A program made the position numbers and the translations under genes. A DNA stretch of 50,226 nt from an uncultured Mucilaginibacter sp. (lineage in GTDB: Bacteria > Bacteroidota > Bacteroidia > Sphingobacteriales > Sphingobacteriaceae), in contig CAIPPO010000102.1 of the NCBI GenBank assembly GCA_903866915.1, positions 1 through 50,226 of the forward strand. The letters are read 5' to 3'. Of the stretch, positions 35,997 to 44,140 are shown piece by piece (the first letter of the stretch is position 1; each line of letters starts with the position of its first letter). The notes below the pieces were generated by a model. It worked only from the letters and a program-made list of their open reading frames with translations. It was not told the origin of the DNA and ran no database searches.

Positions 35997-36290
35997 ATGA
36001 CCGCCACAGGACTTATAGCAGCAAGCGAATTTTGCACTTACCACCACGTTGAATTCCGGTTTATCGACTCACTTAGTGAGGCCGGTCTGTTAGAGACCCA
36101 ATCAGTAGGGCAGGAAATTTTTATACCGGAAAGCGAACTGCAGCATTTAGAAAAACTGATCAGGCTGCATCACGAACTAGAGATCAACCTGGCCGGTATT
36201 GAGGCCATTACCCATTTATTGCAACGGATGGAAACGCTTCAGGACGAAATGCGCGTCATGCGCAACAAACTCAGTAGATTTGAAGAATAG
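35997..36290 (+). CDS. cbpM: chaperone modulator CbpM
   Basis: The 97-aa protein has an N-terminal helix-turn-helix-like fold of the MerR type (ASEFCTYHHVEFRFIDSLSEAGL) and a C-terminal helical part (HHELEINLAGIEAITHLLQRMETLQDEMRVM). CbpM binds the J domain of CbpA and blocks its activity. It starts one base after cbpA, the arrangement known from E. coli. The identity rests largely on context and length. Confidence 0.88.
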   Translation: MTATGLIAASEFCTYHHVEFRFIDSLSEAGLLETQSVGQEIFIPESELQHLEKLIRLHHELEINLAGIEAITHLLQRMETLQDEMRVMRNKLSRFEE

Positions 36291-36318
36291 TTTTGTCGGA
36301 ATTTGGGATTGAGTGGTA

Positions 36319-37092
36319 TTACTTCTTTCCATCAAGAAAGCCCCGCAGCGCCCGCTGTGTAAATTCTGATAGCACTAATTCTCCACTGATTGCTGCCCGT
36401 TCGGCCAGTAAATCATCCCAGTTTTCGGTGCCCTCCCATAAAATTTGTTTCAGACCCAACAGCGCATCGGGATGATATGATGCTAACTTTTCGGTCAGGC
36501 CCTCAAGGGCTGCATCCAAACCAGGGATATCCGGGTAAACTTCATTAAACAAACCATGTTCTTTTGCCCATTGCGCGGATTGAAAATCTGATGCCCTTAT
36601 TGTTAACTGTGAAAATGCCGGCAATCCTATTTTACGCGTTACGGCAGGTGATATAACAAAAGGCCCTATTCCTATGGCCAATTCGCTTAATTTGATCGAT
36701 GCCGCTTCTGTTGCCAGACAATAATCGGCCGCAGCAGCCAAACCTACCCCACCACCAACAGCCTTTCCCTGGATGCGGGCAATGACGATCTTGGGCGATG
36801 TACGAATAGCATTGATCAGGTTTGCAAAGCCGGCAAAGAATTCGGCACCTGCTGCCTTGTCTTTGATCTGCAGCAATTCGTCAAAACTGGCTCCGGCACA
36901 AAAAGTGCGCTCACCTTCACTTTTCAGAACAATGATCCGTACGTTGGGGTCGCTTCCTGCCTGATGTATATCACTGGTTAATTCGGACAGCATGCCCGAT
37001 GGCAGGGAATTTTGAGCCGGATGAAAAAACGAAATGGTTGAAACACCATTTTCGCTTACACGTGTAACATTTCCTGCTGCGTTTTCAGACAT
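36319..37092 (-). CDS. enoyl-CoA hydratase/isomerase (crotonase) family protein
   Basis: The 257-aa protein has crotonase-fold motifs: FCAGASFDELL supplies one oxyanion-hole amide, and GKAVGGGVGLAAAADYCLA the second. SIKLSELAIGIGP carries the conserved Glu of the second catalytic position. The first catalytic Glu of standard hydratases (GGGCEL) is Gly here (GGGVGL), as in some methylglutaconyl-CoA hydratase-like members. It may thus be a hydratase of branched-chain acyl-CoAs or an isomerase. It is a single gene, convergent with cbpM. Confidence 0.87.
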   Translation of the reverse strand: MSENAAGNVTRVSENGVSTISFFHPAQNSLPSGMLSELTSDIHQAGSDPNVRIIVLKSEGERTFCAGASFDELLQIKDKAAGAEFFAGFANLINAIRTSPKIVIARIQGKAVGGGVGLAAAADYCLATEAASIKLSELAIGIGPFVISPAVTRKIGLPAFSQLTIRASDFQSAQWAKEHGLFNEVYPDIPGLDAALEGLTEKLASYHPDALLGLKQILWEGTENWDDLLAERAAISGELVLSEFTQRALRGFLDGKK

Positions 37093-37198
37093 TATTTATT
37101 TGAATAATAGAATGACAATATCGGCATTATAAAAAACTTTACCTAAAGCTTCCGGATTTAGCAGGCTGATACTTACTTTTATTTAATAAAGCTGAATT

Positions 37199-37537
37199 AT
37201 GGCCGACCTTGAATCTGCCCGTACTATCGCACTATCACATGCTGAAACGGAAGAGTTTCAGCATTTTGATCACCCGGCTTTTCGCATCCGGAAAGGGAAG
37301 ATATTTGCTACCCTTTGGCTAAAAGAAAATAAAATGATGGTCAAACTCCGGCCCCTGGATCAATCCATATTTCACACGTATGACCCCCGGATATTTTACC
37401 CGGTACCTAATAAATGGGGCTTGCAAGGCGCCACATTTGTTGAATTGGGAAAAGTGAGGCAGGATATGCTCGAAGATATAATTCAACTTGCCTGGCAAAC
37501 TGCCGGCTTAAAAAACGCTAAATCCAAAAGAAAATGA
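37199..37537 (+). CDS. MmcQ/YjbR family DNA-binding protein
   Basis: The 112-aa protein is of the usual YjbR length. It has the FDHPAFRIRKGKIFATLWLKENKMMVKL core and ends with a WGLQGATFVELGKVRQDMLEDIIQLAWQTA helix, typical of the double-stranded DNA-binding-like YjbR fold. No function is established. Its stop overlaps the ATG of the GH28 gene by four bases (ATGA). Confidence 0.87.
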   Translation: MADLESARTIALSHAETEEFQHFDHPAFRIRKGKIFATLWLKENKMMVKLRPLDQSIFHTYDPRIFYPVPNKWGLQGATFVELGKVRQDMLEDIIQLAWQTAGLKNAKSKRK

Positions 37538-38973
37538 GGATCAAATTTACTATCGCTGTATGCTTATTTACAAGCATCGCATGGGGGCAAACGCCGGTTA
37601 AGTCTGTGTTTAATGTTCGCGCATTCGGCGCAACGGGCGATGGAAAAACAGCAGATACCAAAGCGATCAATACTACTATTGATTCAGCAGCAAGCCATGG
37701 TGGCGGCACCGTTTTCCTGCCGGCAGGAAGCTATCTGACCGGATCTATCCATCTTAAAAGCAATATCAGTTTGTATATCGATCAGGGCGCAACAATTATT
37801 GCTACTGACGAACCTGCTGCCTACGACCCTGAGGAACAAACCGTTAATACTGTTTACCAGGATTATGGACACAGCCATTTCCACAACTCGCTGATCTGGG
37901 GCGAAAATATACACGATGTGTCTATTTTGGGAACTGGTACTATTTGGGGCAAGGGGCTATTAAACGACTATAAAAAAGGTTCGCAATTAGCTAATAAATC
38001 GCTGGTGTTTTATAAATGCAGGAATGTACTGATCAAAGATGTAACTTTTGCTCATGCAGGCTGGTTTGCAATTCTTGCGACAGGCGTAGATAATCTTACA
38101 ATCGATAACCTGAAAATGGACACCAACCGGGATGGTATGGACATCGACTGCTGCCGAAACGTACATATTTCCAATTGCAGCGTGAATTCGCCTTTTGATG
38201 ATGGTATTTGCCTCAAAAGCACTTTTGCACTTGGCTTTGCCCGGGCAACAGAAAACGTAACCATCACCAACTGTATCGTAAGCGGATTTGATGAGGGCTC
38301 GTTCCTGGCCGGCACATACCATACCGCCGATAGCAACGCTTACCGAACCGGGCGCATCAAATTTGGTACAGAATCGAATGGCGGCTTTATCAATATTGCT
38401 ATCAGTAATTGTGTGTTCGACCATTGCCAGGGGCTGGCATTGGAAAGCGAAGATGGCGCACTTTTGCAGGATGTTACCATCAGTAATATTACCATGAGGG
38501 ATATTGTTTCGGCACCCCTATTCATGCGCCTTGGAGCCCGTATGCGCGGCCCACAGGGAACAGCAGTAGGTGAGTTACGACGCATTTCAGTAAGCAATAT
38601 CAGGGTATATGGTTCAAATCCACATTATGCCAGCATTATTACCGGTATCCCCGGGCACGACCTGCATGATATCGAACTCAACAATATCCGTATTTACTAT
38701 ACCGGAGGCGGCACCGCAGCGCAGGCAGCTAAAAAAGTACCTGAACTGGAAAAGAATTACCCCGAGCCTACCATGTTTGGCGATATACCCGCGTATGGTT
38801 TTTATGTCCGCCATGTATCGGGCATCAAAATGAAAGATATTGAGGTTAGTTACCTGAACGAAGATGCACGCCCGGCCTTTATTTTTGATGATGTAAAGGG
38901 GATCGAACTACAAAATGTAAAAGGGCAGGTGGCTAAGGGGGTAAAAGAGGCTGAGCGGGTAAATAGCAATTAA
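37534..38973 (+). CDS. glycoside hydrolase family 28 (polygalacturonase-like) exported enzyme
   Basis: The 479-aa precursor has a signal peptide cut near residue 20 (TSIAWGQ), then the Pectate-lyase-3-like opening VFNVRAFGATGDGKTADTKAI and a right-handed beta-helix. GH28 catalytic blocks are DTNRDGMDID (first Asp), SPFDDGICLKS (Asp pair) and GRIKFG (the RIK motif). The GHG box of classical polygalacturonases is replaced by GFDEGSFLAG, so it belongs to a divergent branch with perhaps a rhamnogalacturonan-type substrate. It is translationally coupled to a YjbR-like gene, an odd partner. Substrate is inferred. Confidence 0.88.
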   Translation: MRIKFTIAVCLFTSIAWGQTPVKSVFNVRAFGATGDGKTADTKAINTTIDSAASHGGGTVFLPAGSYLTGSIHLKSNISLYIDQGATIIATDEPAAYDPEEQTVNTVYQDYGHSHFHNSLIWGENIHDVSILGTGTIWGKGLLNDYKKGSQLANKSLVFYKCRNVLIKDVTFAHAGWFAILATGVDNLTIDNLKMDTNRDGMDIDCCRNVHISNCSVNSPFDDGICLKSTFALGFARATENVTITNCIVSGFDEGSFLAGTYHTADSNAYRTGRIKFGTESNGGFINIAISNCVFDHCQGLALESEDGALLQDVTISNITMRDIVSAPLFMRLGARMRGPQGTAVGELRRISVSNIRVYGSNPHYASIITGIPGHDLHDIELNNIRIYYTGGGTAAQAAKKVPELEKNYPEPTMFGDIPAYGFYVRHVSGIKMKDIEVSYLNEDARPAFIFDDVKGIELQNVKGQVAKGVKEAERVNSN

Positions 38974-39007
38974 ATTGACTCCCATAGAACGAAACTCAAT
39001 AAAATTA

Positions 39008-39136
39008 TCATTTCGCAGCTGCTTGTGCCAGATAAGGGTGACCTTCGAAATATAGGTCGGTATTCCAATATTGCGCCCGGCCGGTATTGACCAGCACAGC
39101 CCCGCAGCAGTGGTTTTCTATTAAAGAATTTGACAT
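39008..39136 (-). CDS. small ORF of 42 residues, possibly a gene remnant
   Basis: In the 375-base gap between the GH28 and M23 genes a minus-strand ORF runs from ATG 39136 to TGA 39008-39010. Its product (MSNSLIENHCCGAVLVNTGR then AQYWNTDLYFEGHPYLAQ) has protein-like composition and codon use. The frame stays open for another dozen codons upstream of the ATG before a stop. I do not recognise it. It may be a small gene or the C-terminal remnant of a lost one. Confidence 0.35.
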   Translation of the reverse strand: MSNSLIENHCCGAVLVNTGRAQYWNTDLYFEGHPYLAQAAAK

Positions 39137-39348
39137 CCCCTGAGCTCCCCTAACGAAGTCGGCAGGAAATGACAATTATCATTATAAGAGAATATTGTAA
39201 CCTTTTCAACCGGCTAACGTAATTAGTAAATGAATGGAAAGTTAATTGTTCAGGGGGGCGTTTATCCCCTGGAAAAGCTATCGATTAATTTACTTATAAT
39301 CAATATTTTACCCAAATTTTACACTTAAATTCCACTCAACCTGAATAA

Positions 39349-40527
39349 ATGATAAAGCCAATAACTTTGATCTGCATGCTGCTTTTTCCTGGCAGTATCC
39401 TATCGCACAAACCTAATACCCTGCCTGAGTCGACATCGGCTTTACAGCCCGAAGAAGCTTCAGCAGGCATTTTACCGAATAACCCTTTTATTGAAAAGGA
39501 TCAAAACGGCGAATATTTAAACTTTGATATTCTGATTAAAAACACCGGTACCCATACGCTATATCTGGCAACTATTGAGGCTACGGTGATGGATGCTTCG
39601 GTAAAACCTGTTTTCCGGCAAGCTATCAATGTGAATAGCCAGGGAGCAGGTTTAAAAGCAATAGGCAATACGATATTAAAGCCCGGCGAAACCATTGACA
39701 TCTTTAACCCCTTTTATGCTTACCCGCCCGATGTAAAAATTACATTCCTGCAATATCAATTCGATTTTGATTATGCCGATCTGGCAAAACAAAGGGAAAG
39801 TAACAAAAAACGGCTATCCACAGACTTTGATCTCTCGCTTAAGAAAATTATTACGCCAAAGGCATACCTGCCCAAAAACAGTTACCGACTGCCGCTTAAG
39901 GGCAAACTGGTAGTTATGGATGGCAGGAGCTTTTATCCGGGGCAAAGTCTAGGTCCAGCCGGGGCTGCCGAGCAATCTGTTAAAGGAGTAGCCCTCAAAT
40001 CAAATCGTTATGCGTTTGATCTTGGCAGCGCCGATGATAATGGAAACCTGTATAAAAACGATCCTTTTGTTAAAGAAAACTGGTATGCCTATGGGCAAGC
40101 AGTTTATGCGCCAGCTACCGGTATTGTAGTCGACCTGCAAAACACACTGCCCGACAACGATTTCAAGGGAAAGTCGTTAAATTTTGCCCGCGAAGCATCA
40201 GATGCCGACCCCAACCATTTAGGCAATTATGTGATCATCGATCAGGGTAACGGCGAGTTCAGCATGCTGCAGCATCTGGAGCAAGGCACCATATTAGTTC
40301 GCATAGGTCAGCTGGTACGCCAGGGCGAGCAGATCGGTAAGATCGGCTTTTCGGGCGATATCACCTTTCCGCATCTGCATTACCGTTTGATGAATAATGC
40401 CAAACCACTAACCGCAGACGGCATCCCAGGCTATTTCGATGCCTACAAACGCTATAGTGGCAGAAGCTTTACCGACCTCAAAAGAGGCCGTATTGAAAGT
40501 GGCGATATCGTAGCGACCGAACGATAG
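39349..40527 (+). CDS. M23-type peptidase-like exported protein
   Basis: The 392-aa precursor has a signal peptide (residues 1-19), an Ig-like beta domain (about 40-145) and a LytM/M23 domain (about 185-365). M23 features are Asp224 in RYAFDLG, AVYAPATGIVVDLQN, His309 in MLQHLEQG, and the PHLHYRL motif with His342 and His344. The first zinc-binding His of HxxxD is replaced by Arg220. I recall this for a subfamily of M23 proteins, so it may be an altered or inactive peptidase. The usual target of the family is peptidoglycan cross-links. Confidence 0.83.
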   Translation: MIKPITLICMLLFPGSILSHKPNTLPESTSALQPEEASAGILPNNPFIEKDQNGEYLNFDILIKNTGTHTLYLATIEATVMDASVKPVFRQAINVNSQGAGLKAIGNTILKPGETIDIFNPFYAYPPDVKITFLQYQFDFDYADLAKQRESNKKRLSTDFDLSLKKIITPKAYLPKNSYRLPLKGKLVVMDGRSFYPGQSLGPAGAAEQSVKGVALKSNRYAFDLGSADDNGNLYKNDPFVKENWYAYGQAVYAPATGIVVDLQNTLPDNDFKGKSLNFAREASDADPNHLGNYVIIDQGNGEFSMLQHLEQGTILVRIGQLVRQGEQIGKIGFSGDITFPHLHYRLMNNAKPLTADGIPGYFDAYKRYSGRSFTDLKRGRIESGDIVATER

Positions 40528-40590
40528 GCCAGGTACGACACGGGCAAAATCGGCAATAATGAATTTACCAATTTGAACGTTTAGCAACCA

Positions 40591-40608
40591 TCCCGATAGC
40601 TATCAGGA
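40591..40608. repeat. near-perfect 18-base palindrome (CCCGATAGCTATCGGG type)
   Basis: TCCCGATAGCTATCAGGA is a palindrome but for one base (A in place of G at 40605). It lies between the convergent M23 and DUF3078 genes and may serve as a terminator or an extragenic repeat. I recall such CCCGATAGCTATCGGG palindromes as frequent in related genomes, but cannot count copies here. Confidence 0.5.
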
Positions 40609-40625
40609 CAACCAAACAGAATCAA

Positions 40626-41534
40626 CTAAAACTTATACGTTAACCCGGCGCCAAATATTTGTTTCACCTGCAGCAAAGAGTGCGAGGAGGTAACACCGTT
40701 ACTGGTTTCAGCAATTTGCGCGTTCGGGTCGTTGATCAGTTCCAGGCCGACATTTACAGTAACCAGTTTGTTTACCTTCATAAAAATGTTGGCAGAATAG
40801 TCGGCGTAAACATTTCCAGGATTTTTGATGTAGTTCTCATACAGTTTCAGGATGTTTTCGAGGGAAACATTCTTAGCGATATTCACTTTATAGTAAGCAT
40901 CCAGCGACGAACCGAATTCAAACAGGCTATGGCTCCCCGGTGTTACACCAAAGGCCCCAATACTTGAAAGTGAATCATTTTGAACGATCGTGAATTTAGC
41001 TGCTAAAGGCGATATGTTGATCCTGAAATTATCTGATCTCTTATAAGCAAAACCCGGACCCAATGTAAGATAAGCCGGAGCAAATGCCGATGATATCAGG
41101 GTGCGGTTATTATTGGCATCATAAGAATAGCCATTGGTAAACTGCGTCTGGAAGTTGGTATAAAAGGTATATAGCCAATATTGTGCGGCTTTATATCCTA
41201 CGAGACTGTTAAGAATGATGCGGTCGTCATTTTTGCGCCAGCCCAGGCCGGTCTGCTTACTGTCGCCATAACCTACAATCACTTTATTGTCCCAACTCCA
41301 ATTACCTTTCTTGTAATCGAAATCGTAATCAAAAAGCAGGTTTGCAGCGAGGGAGTTTACACCGCCCGCAGCCCAGTTCGAGAAAGAGCTTTGGCTGATC
41401 AGGATTGTATTCTGGCCGTGTATTTTCCAGGTAGTATCTTTTTTAACAGCGTCTTTAGGCGCTGCTGACGGGGTTTGCGAGAAAGCAGTAAAGCTTACTG
41501 CGAGTAAAGTCAATAGGAGTAAAATTCTTTTCAT
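40626..41534 (-). CDS. DUF3078 family outer-membrane protein
   Basis: The protein is 302 aa from the ATG at 41534, which opens a good signal peptide (MKRILLLLTLLAVSFTAFSQ); an upstream in-frame ATG (41570) lies at the predicted transcription start. The DUF3078 signature is clear: SSFSNWAAGGVNSLAANLLF, then KGNWSWDNKVIVGYG and GWRKNDDRIILNS. The rest alternates polar and hydrophobic residues as in a beta-barrel and ends in GAGLTYKF. It is probably an outer-membrane porin-like protein of unknown function. Confidence 0.9.
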   Translation of the reverse strand: MKRILLLLTLLAVSFTAFSQTPSAAPKDAVKKDTTWKIHGQNTILISQSSFSNWAAGGVNSLAANLLFDYDFDYKKGNWSWDNKVIVGYGDSKQTGLGWRKNDDRIILNSLVGYKAAQYWLYTFYTNFQTQFTNGYSYDANNNRTLISSAFAPAYLTLGPGFAYKRSDNFRINISPLAAKFTIVQNDSLSSIGAFGVTPGSHSLFEFGSSLDAYYKVNIAKNVSLENILKLYENYIKNPGNVYADYSANIFMKVNKLVTVNVGLELINDPNAQIAETSNGVTSSHSLLQVKQIFGAGLTYKF

Positions 41535-41574
41535 ATTTGCTAATTTTAAGGAAGCTGAAGCGTTAATCAAACCG

Positions 41575-41606
41575 CGAAAATAGCTTTTTACCTTATTCTT
41601 AACAAA
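41575..41606 (-). promoter_or_regulatory. promoter of the DUF3078 gene
   Basis: On the minus strand TTTG (41606-41603) is followed after 20 bases by TATTTTCG (41582-41575), one base off the TAnnTTTG -7 consensus. The predicted start near 41568 leaves a leader of about 34 bases to the chosen ATG. Confidence 0.5.
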
Positions 41607-41636
41607 TTAGCAAGTTCTTTTACTTCTCAGACAGTG

Positions 41637-43178
41637 CTATTTGCCTAATAGTGTTAGGTGATATTCTTGAATTAATGCCGGATTTTCCGGTGTCAGGGTA
41701 AAACTAACTTTGATATTAGCCAGTTCGCAGCTCATGATAAAATACCCCCTGAGCTGGTTTTCGGGCACCACTTCACCCACTGAGGCAACCTTTCCCGCCT
41801 TGGCAAAAGCACCTTCGGCCTCAGCCCGCAGTTTATCGGGAAAGTAATCCATAAAAAAATTCATTGCAAAAATTCCGCTTGATTTGGCAGTACTCCAATC
41901 GGGCAAAACTTTCAATAATTGATTTTTCCGCAAAGTTAAAATATCCGAAGGCGGCAGTTGCCGCGGCGAAATGCCCGAAAGTCGTAACAGCGTATCTGCT
42001 ACCTGCAGATTAATTGCACCGGCACTGGCATAGGTTAAATTAGCGAAACTTACCACACCAATACCATATTCGGGGTAAACCGTCCATTCGCTGCCAAAGC
42101 CGGGCAAACCGCCGGTATGCCCTACCGCGGTCGTGCCATCAGCATACTTACGCCAGCGCAAACCATAACAATAGGCTGAAGCGAATGAAGCTGCTCTGCC
42201 ATTTGCGGTATGGAAGGTGGTATTTAAACCATTAAAATCCCAGGGATACTGCATCTCGCGTACCGAACTTCTTTTAACAGGTCCTTTATCTGCGTCGTCA
42301 CGCGGCGGCCATGCCGCAAGATGAAAAGCCATGTACTTACTGAAATCTTCGATAGTTGTGATCATGCCGCCCATAGCACCATACGAGCCGTCGTGCAGCA
42401 TAGGTTGTTCAACCCACTTTCCATCAAGCCAGCGATAGCCGTGTGCCAGTATATCTTTGGGTACTTTGCTGTATTCGTACCAGGTATGGTTCATACCAAG
42501 CGGTTTCAATATATTTTGCGTAATATATTGCTGGTAACTGATGCCCGTTACCTTTTTGATGATATAGCCCAGCGTAGCAAAGCCCAGGTTGCTATATTCA
42601 TATCCCAAACCCGGGTCATTTGAAAAGGATATCCCTTTTTTATAAAGTGCGATCAATTGCTGATCGGTATTGGCCAGTTGCCTGTCGCCCCAGGGGTTGT
42701 CTTCGGGATACCCGGCGGTATGGGTCAACAAGTTGCGTATGGTAATTGGCGGAGCATCCTTTGTCAGTCTTTTCATATTCCTGGCTTCAGGTATATAAAG
42801 GTAGATCGGATCATCCAGGCGCAACTTACCTTCATCCCGCAATTTCAGGATAGCCAGTGTGGTAAAACTTTTACTCATCGATGCTATCCGAAATGCTGAG
42901 CCTTGTCCGGCGGCAATTTTATTTTTCAATTCGGCGAAACCCAGCACTCCGGTATGCACCAATTTTCCGTCCACAACAATGCCATAAACCAGGCCGGGAT
43001 AATGGTTTTGTTCAGCATAGTCCTTATAGATTTTATCAATCAGCCCGAAAGTAGCTTCTACCTTTTTAAGCCGGTCAGGATCTTTAAAAACAGGTGCTTT
43101 ATAGGTTTGTCCCAAGGCGACCAAAGCCAGCATTTGCGCGGCTATTACCAATAAGAAATGTTTTTTTTGATGCATCAT
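41637..43178 (-). CDS. exported serine hydrolase of the beta-lactamase/PBP4* fold
   Basis: The 513-aa precursor has a signal peptide cut near residue 23 (ALVALGQT). The class C beta-lactamase-like fold has SxxK at Ser100-Lys103 (ASMSKSF), YSN at Tyr195-Asn197 (YEYSNLGF) and HTG at His354-Gly356 (AVGHTGGLPG), so the catalytic set is complete. About 120 C-terminal residues form an extra domain. It resembles D-aminopeptidases and esterases rather than true beta-lactamases; the substrate is unknown. It is only distantly similar to the serine hydrolase at 14160 and its HTG motif differs (HSG there). Confidence 0.9.
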   Translation of the reverse strand: MMHQKKHFLLVIAAQMLALVALGQTYKAPVFKDPDRLKKVEATFGLIDKIYKDYAEQNHYPGLVYGIVVDGKLVHTGVLGFAELKNKIAAGQGSAFRIASMSKSFTTLAILKLRDEGKLRLDDPIYLYIPEARNMKRLTKDAPPITIRNLLTHTAGYPEDNPWGDRQLANTDQQLIALYKKGISFSNDPGLGYEYSNLGFATLGYIIKKVTGISYQQYITQNILKPLGMNHTWYEYSKVPKDILAHGYRWLDGKWVEQPMLHDGSYGAMGGMITTIEDFSKYMAFHLAAWPPRDDADKGPVKRSSVREMQYPWDFNGLNTTFHTANGRAASFASAYCYGLRWRKYADGTTAVGHTGGLPGFGSEWTVYPEYGIGVVSFANLTYASAGAINLQVADTLLRLSGISPRQLPPSDILTLRKNQLLKVLPDWSTAKSSGIFAMNFFMDYFPDKLRAEAEGAFAKAGKVASVGEVVPENQLRGYFIMSCELANIKVSFTLTPENPALIQEYHLTLLGK

Positions 43179-43224
43179 TCAGAAATCAACAGGTGAAAAT
43201 TTCGAGTTAATAAAACTTCGCTAA

Positions 43225-43866
43225 CTAAGTCAGAGCCATGAAATAACTGGTCAGATCTGTAAAGTTATCAAAGCGCAGGTCGTGATTGTCCATTTCACCG
43301 AAACCGTAGGTGACAAATACAAATGGTATACCTGCCAGGCGGCTCTGCTCGCCATCACCTTCCGTATCGCCAACGTAAACCGCCGCTTCCAGGCCATGAC
43401 GCTCGATCAGCATTTTGATATTATGATGTTTCGGCATATAATTGGTGCCATAAGCGATCTCGTCAATAATATGGTCATTTATTCCAGCCCAATCAATAAA
43501 AAGCCGGATAACACCCACCGCGCAATTACTGACAATATAAAGCTTGTATTGGCCGGCCAGCTTTTCAAGCCCTTCTTTAACGCCGTCATACAGGGTTCCC
43601 CCATTTTTTGGCAACAATTCCCGGCGCAATTCATTTACCCTGGCATAAATACTTTGGCGCTTTTGTTCATCAAAATCGGGCATGATCGCGGCATGCACTT
43701 TTTTACCTTCCCATCCTACCATTTTTGCCAATTCATTCCGGTCGACATATATATCGATACCCATCTCTTTGAACACCATATTCCACGAATCTGTATAGGT
43801 ATCCACGGCATCCCAGAGGGTTCCGTCCATGTCAAAAATGATGCTATCTGGCCTTCTTTGTGTCAT
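43225..43866 (-). CDS. HAD family phosphatase (phosphoglycolate phosphatase-like)
   Basis: The 213-aa protein has motif I FDMDGTLWD (Asp12, Asp14), a helical cap (about 20-90), motif II in KLYIVSNCAVG, and motif IV YVGDTEGDGEQSRLAGIPFVFVTYGFG. This layout is that of Gph/beta-phosphoglucomutase-like enzymes. The substrate is not predictable. It lies 46 bases upstream of the serine hydrolase on the same strand. Confidence 0.9.
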   Translation of the reverse strand: MTQRRPDSIIFDMDGTLWDAVDTYTDSWNMVFKEMGIDIYVDRNELAKMVGWEGKKVHAAIMPDFDEQKRQSIYARVNELRRELLPKNGGTLYDGVKEGLEKLAGQYKLYIVSNCAVGVIRLFIDWAGINDHIIDEIAYGTNYMPKHHNIKMLIERHGLEAAVYVGDTEGDGEQSRLAGIPFVFVTYGFGEMDNHDLRFDNFTDLTSYFMALT

Positions 43867-43953
43867 TTTAACGCTTTATGTAAATATGAAAAAATTACTT
43901 GTAGATTTTTTTAAAATTTTTCATTAAATATTCATGATAAATTCACAAATTTG

Positions 43954-44038
43954 CGGTGATAAGGTTTAGGTTTGGTCCGAATTAGCGAGTAAGACGGACC
44001 ACTATATCCCCCACCTCCCGGTGGGGGATTATTTTTTT
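43954..44038 (+). ncRNA. candidate small RNA or transcribed leader with two hairpins
   Basis: A near-consensus -7 box CAAATTTG lies at 43946-43953. It is followed by a 7-bp stem (TGGTCCG 43973-43979 with CGGACCA 43995-44001, 15-base loop). A strong terminator then follows: ATCCCCCACC (44006-44015), loop TCCC, GGTGGGGGAT (44020-44029), then a T7 tract. No plus-strand ORF lies upstream, so the terminator must end a non-coding transcript. It may be an independent RNA of about 80 bases or an attenuating leader of the DUF983 gene 100 bases further on. No known RNA family was recognised. Confidence 0.5.
44006..44038 (+). terminator. strong intrinsic terminator ahead of the DUF983 gene
   Basis: Ten paired bases with the loop TCCC are followed by TATTTTTTT. 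The T tract lies only on the plus-strand side, so it acts in the plus direction. It precedes the DUF983 gene instead of following a coding gene, which is unusual. Confidence 0.8.
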
Positions 44039-44140
44039 AGGCCGGTGCCCTTACTGTTCGGCAAATAACCCTGGATTTAGCCCCGTTTTGTATTAAAATT
44101 TCCCATTTTTGCCAGTGCAAATAAATTCTTGATCGTAACT

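Noticed and set aside
43282..43914. A 210-codon plus-strand ORF
   Set aside because: It is the opposite-strand shadow of the HAD phosphatase gene (43225-43866), which has clear catalytic motifs; the shadow protein has none.
43973..44001. Possible signal-recognition-particle RNA core (GGTCCG hairpin)
   Set aside because: The conserved SRP loop bases (GGAAG and AGCA type) are not in the loop, and the overall length is too small.
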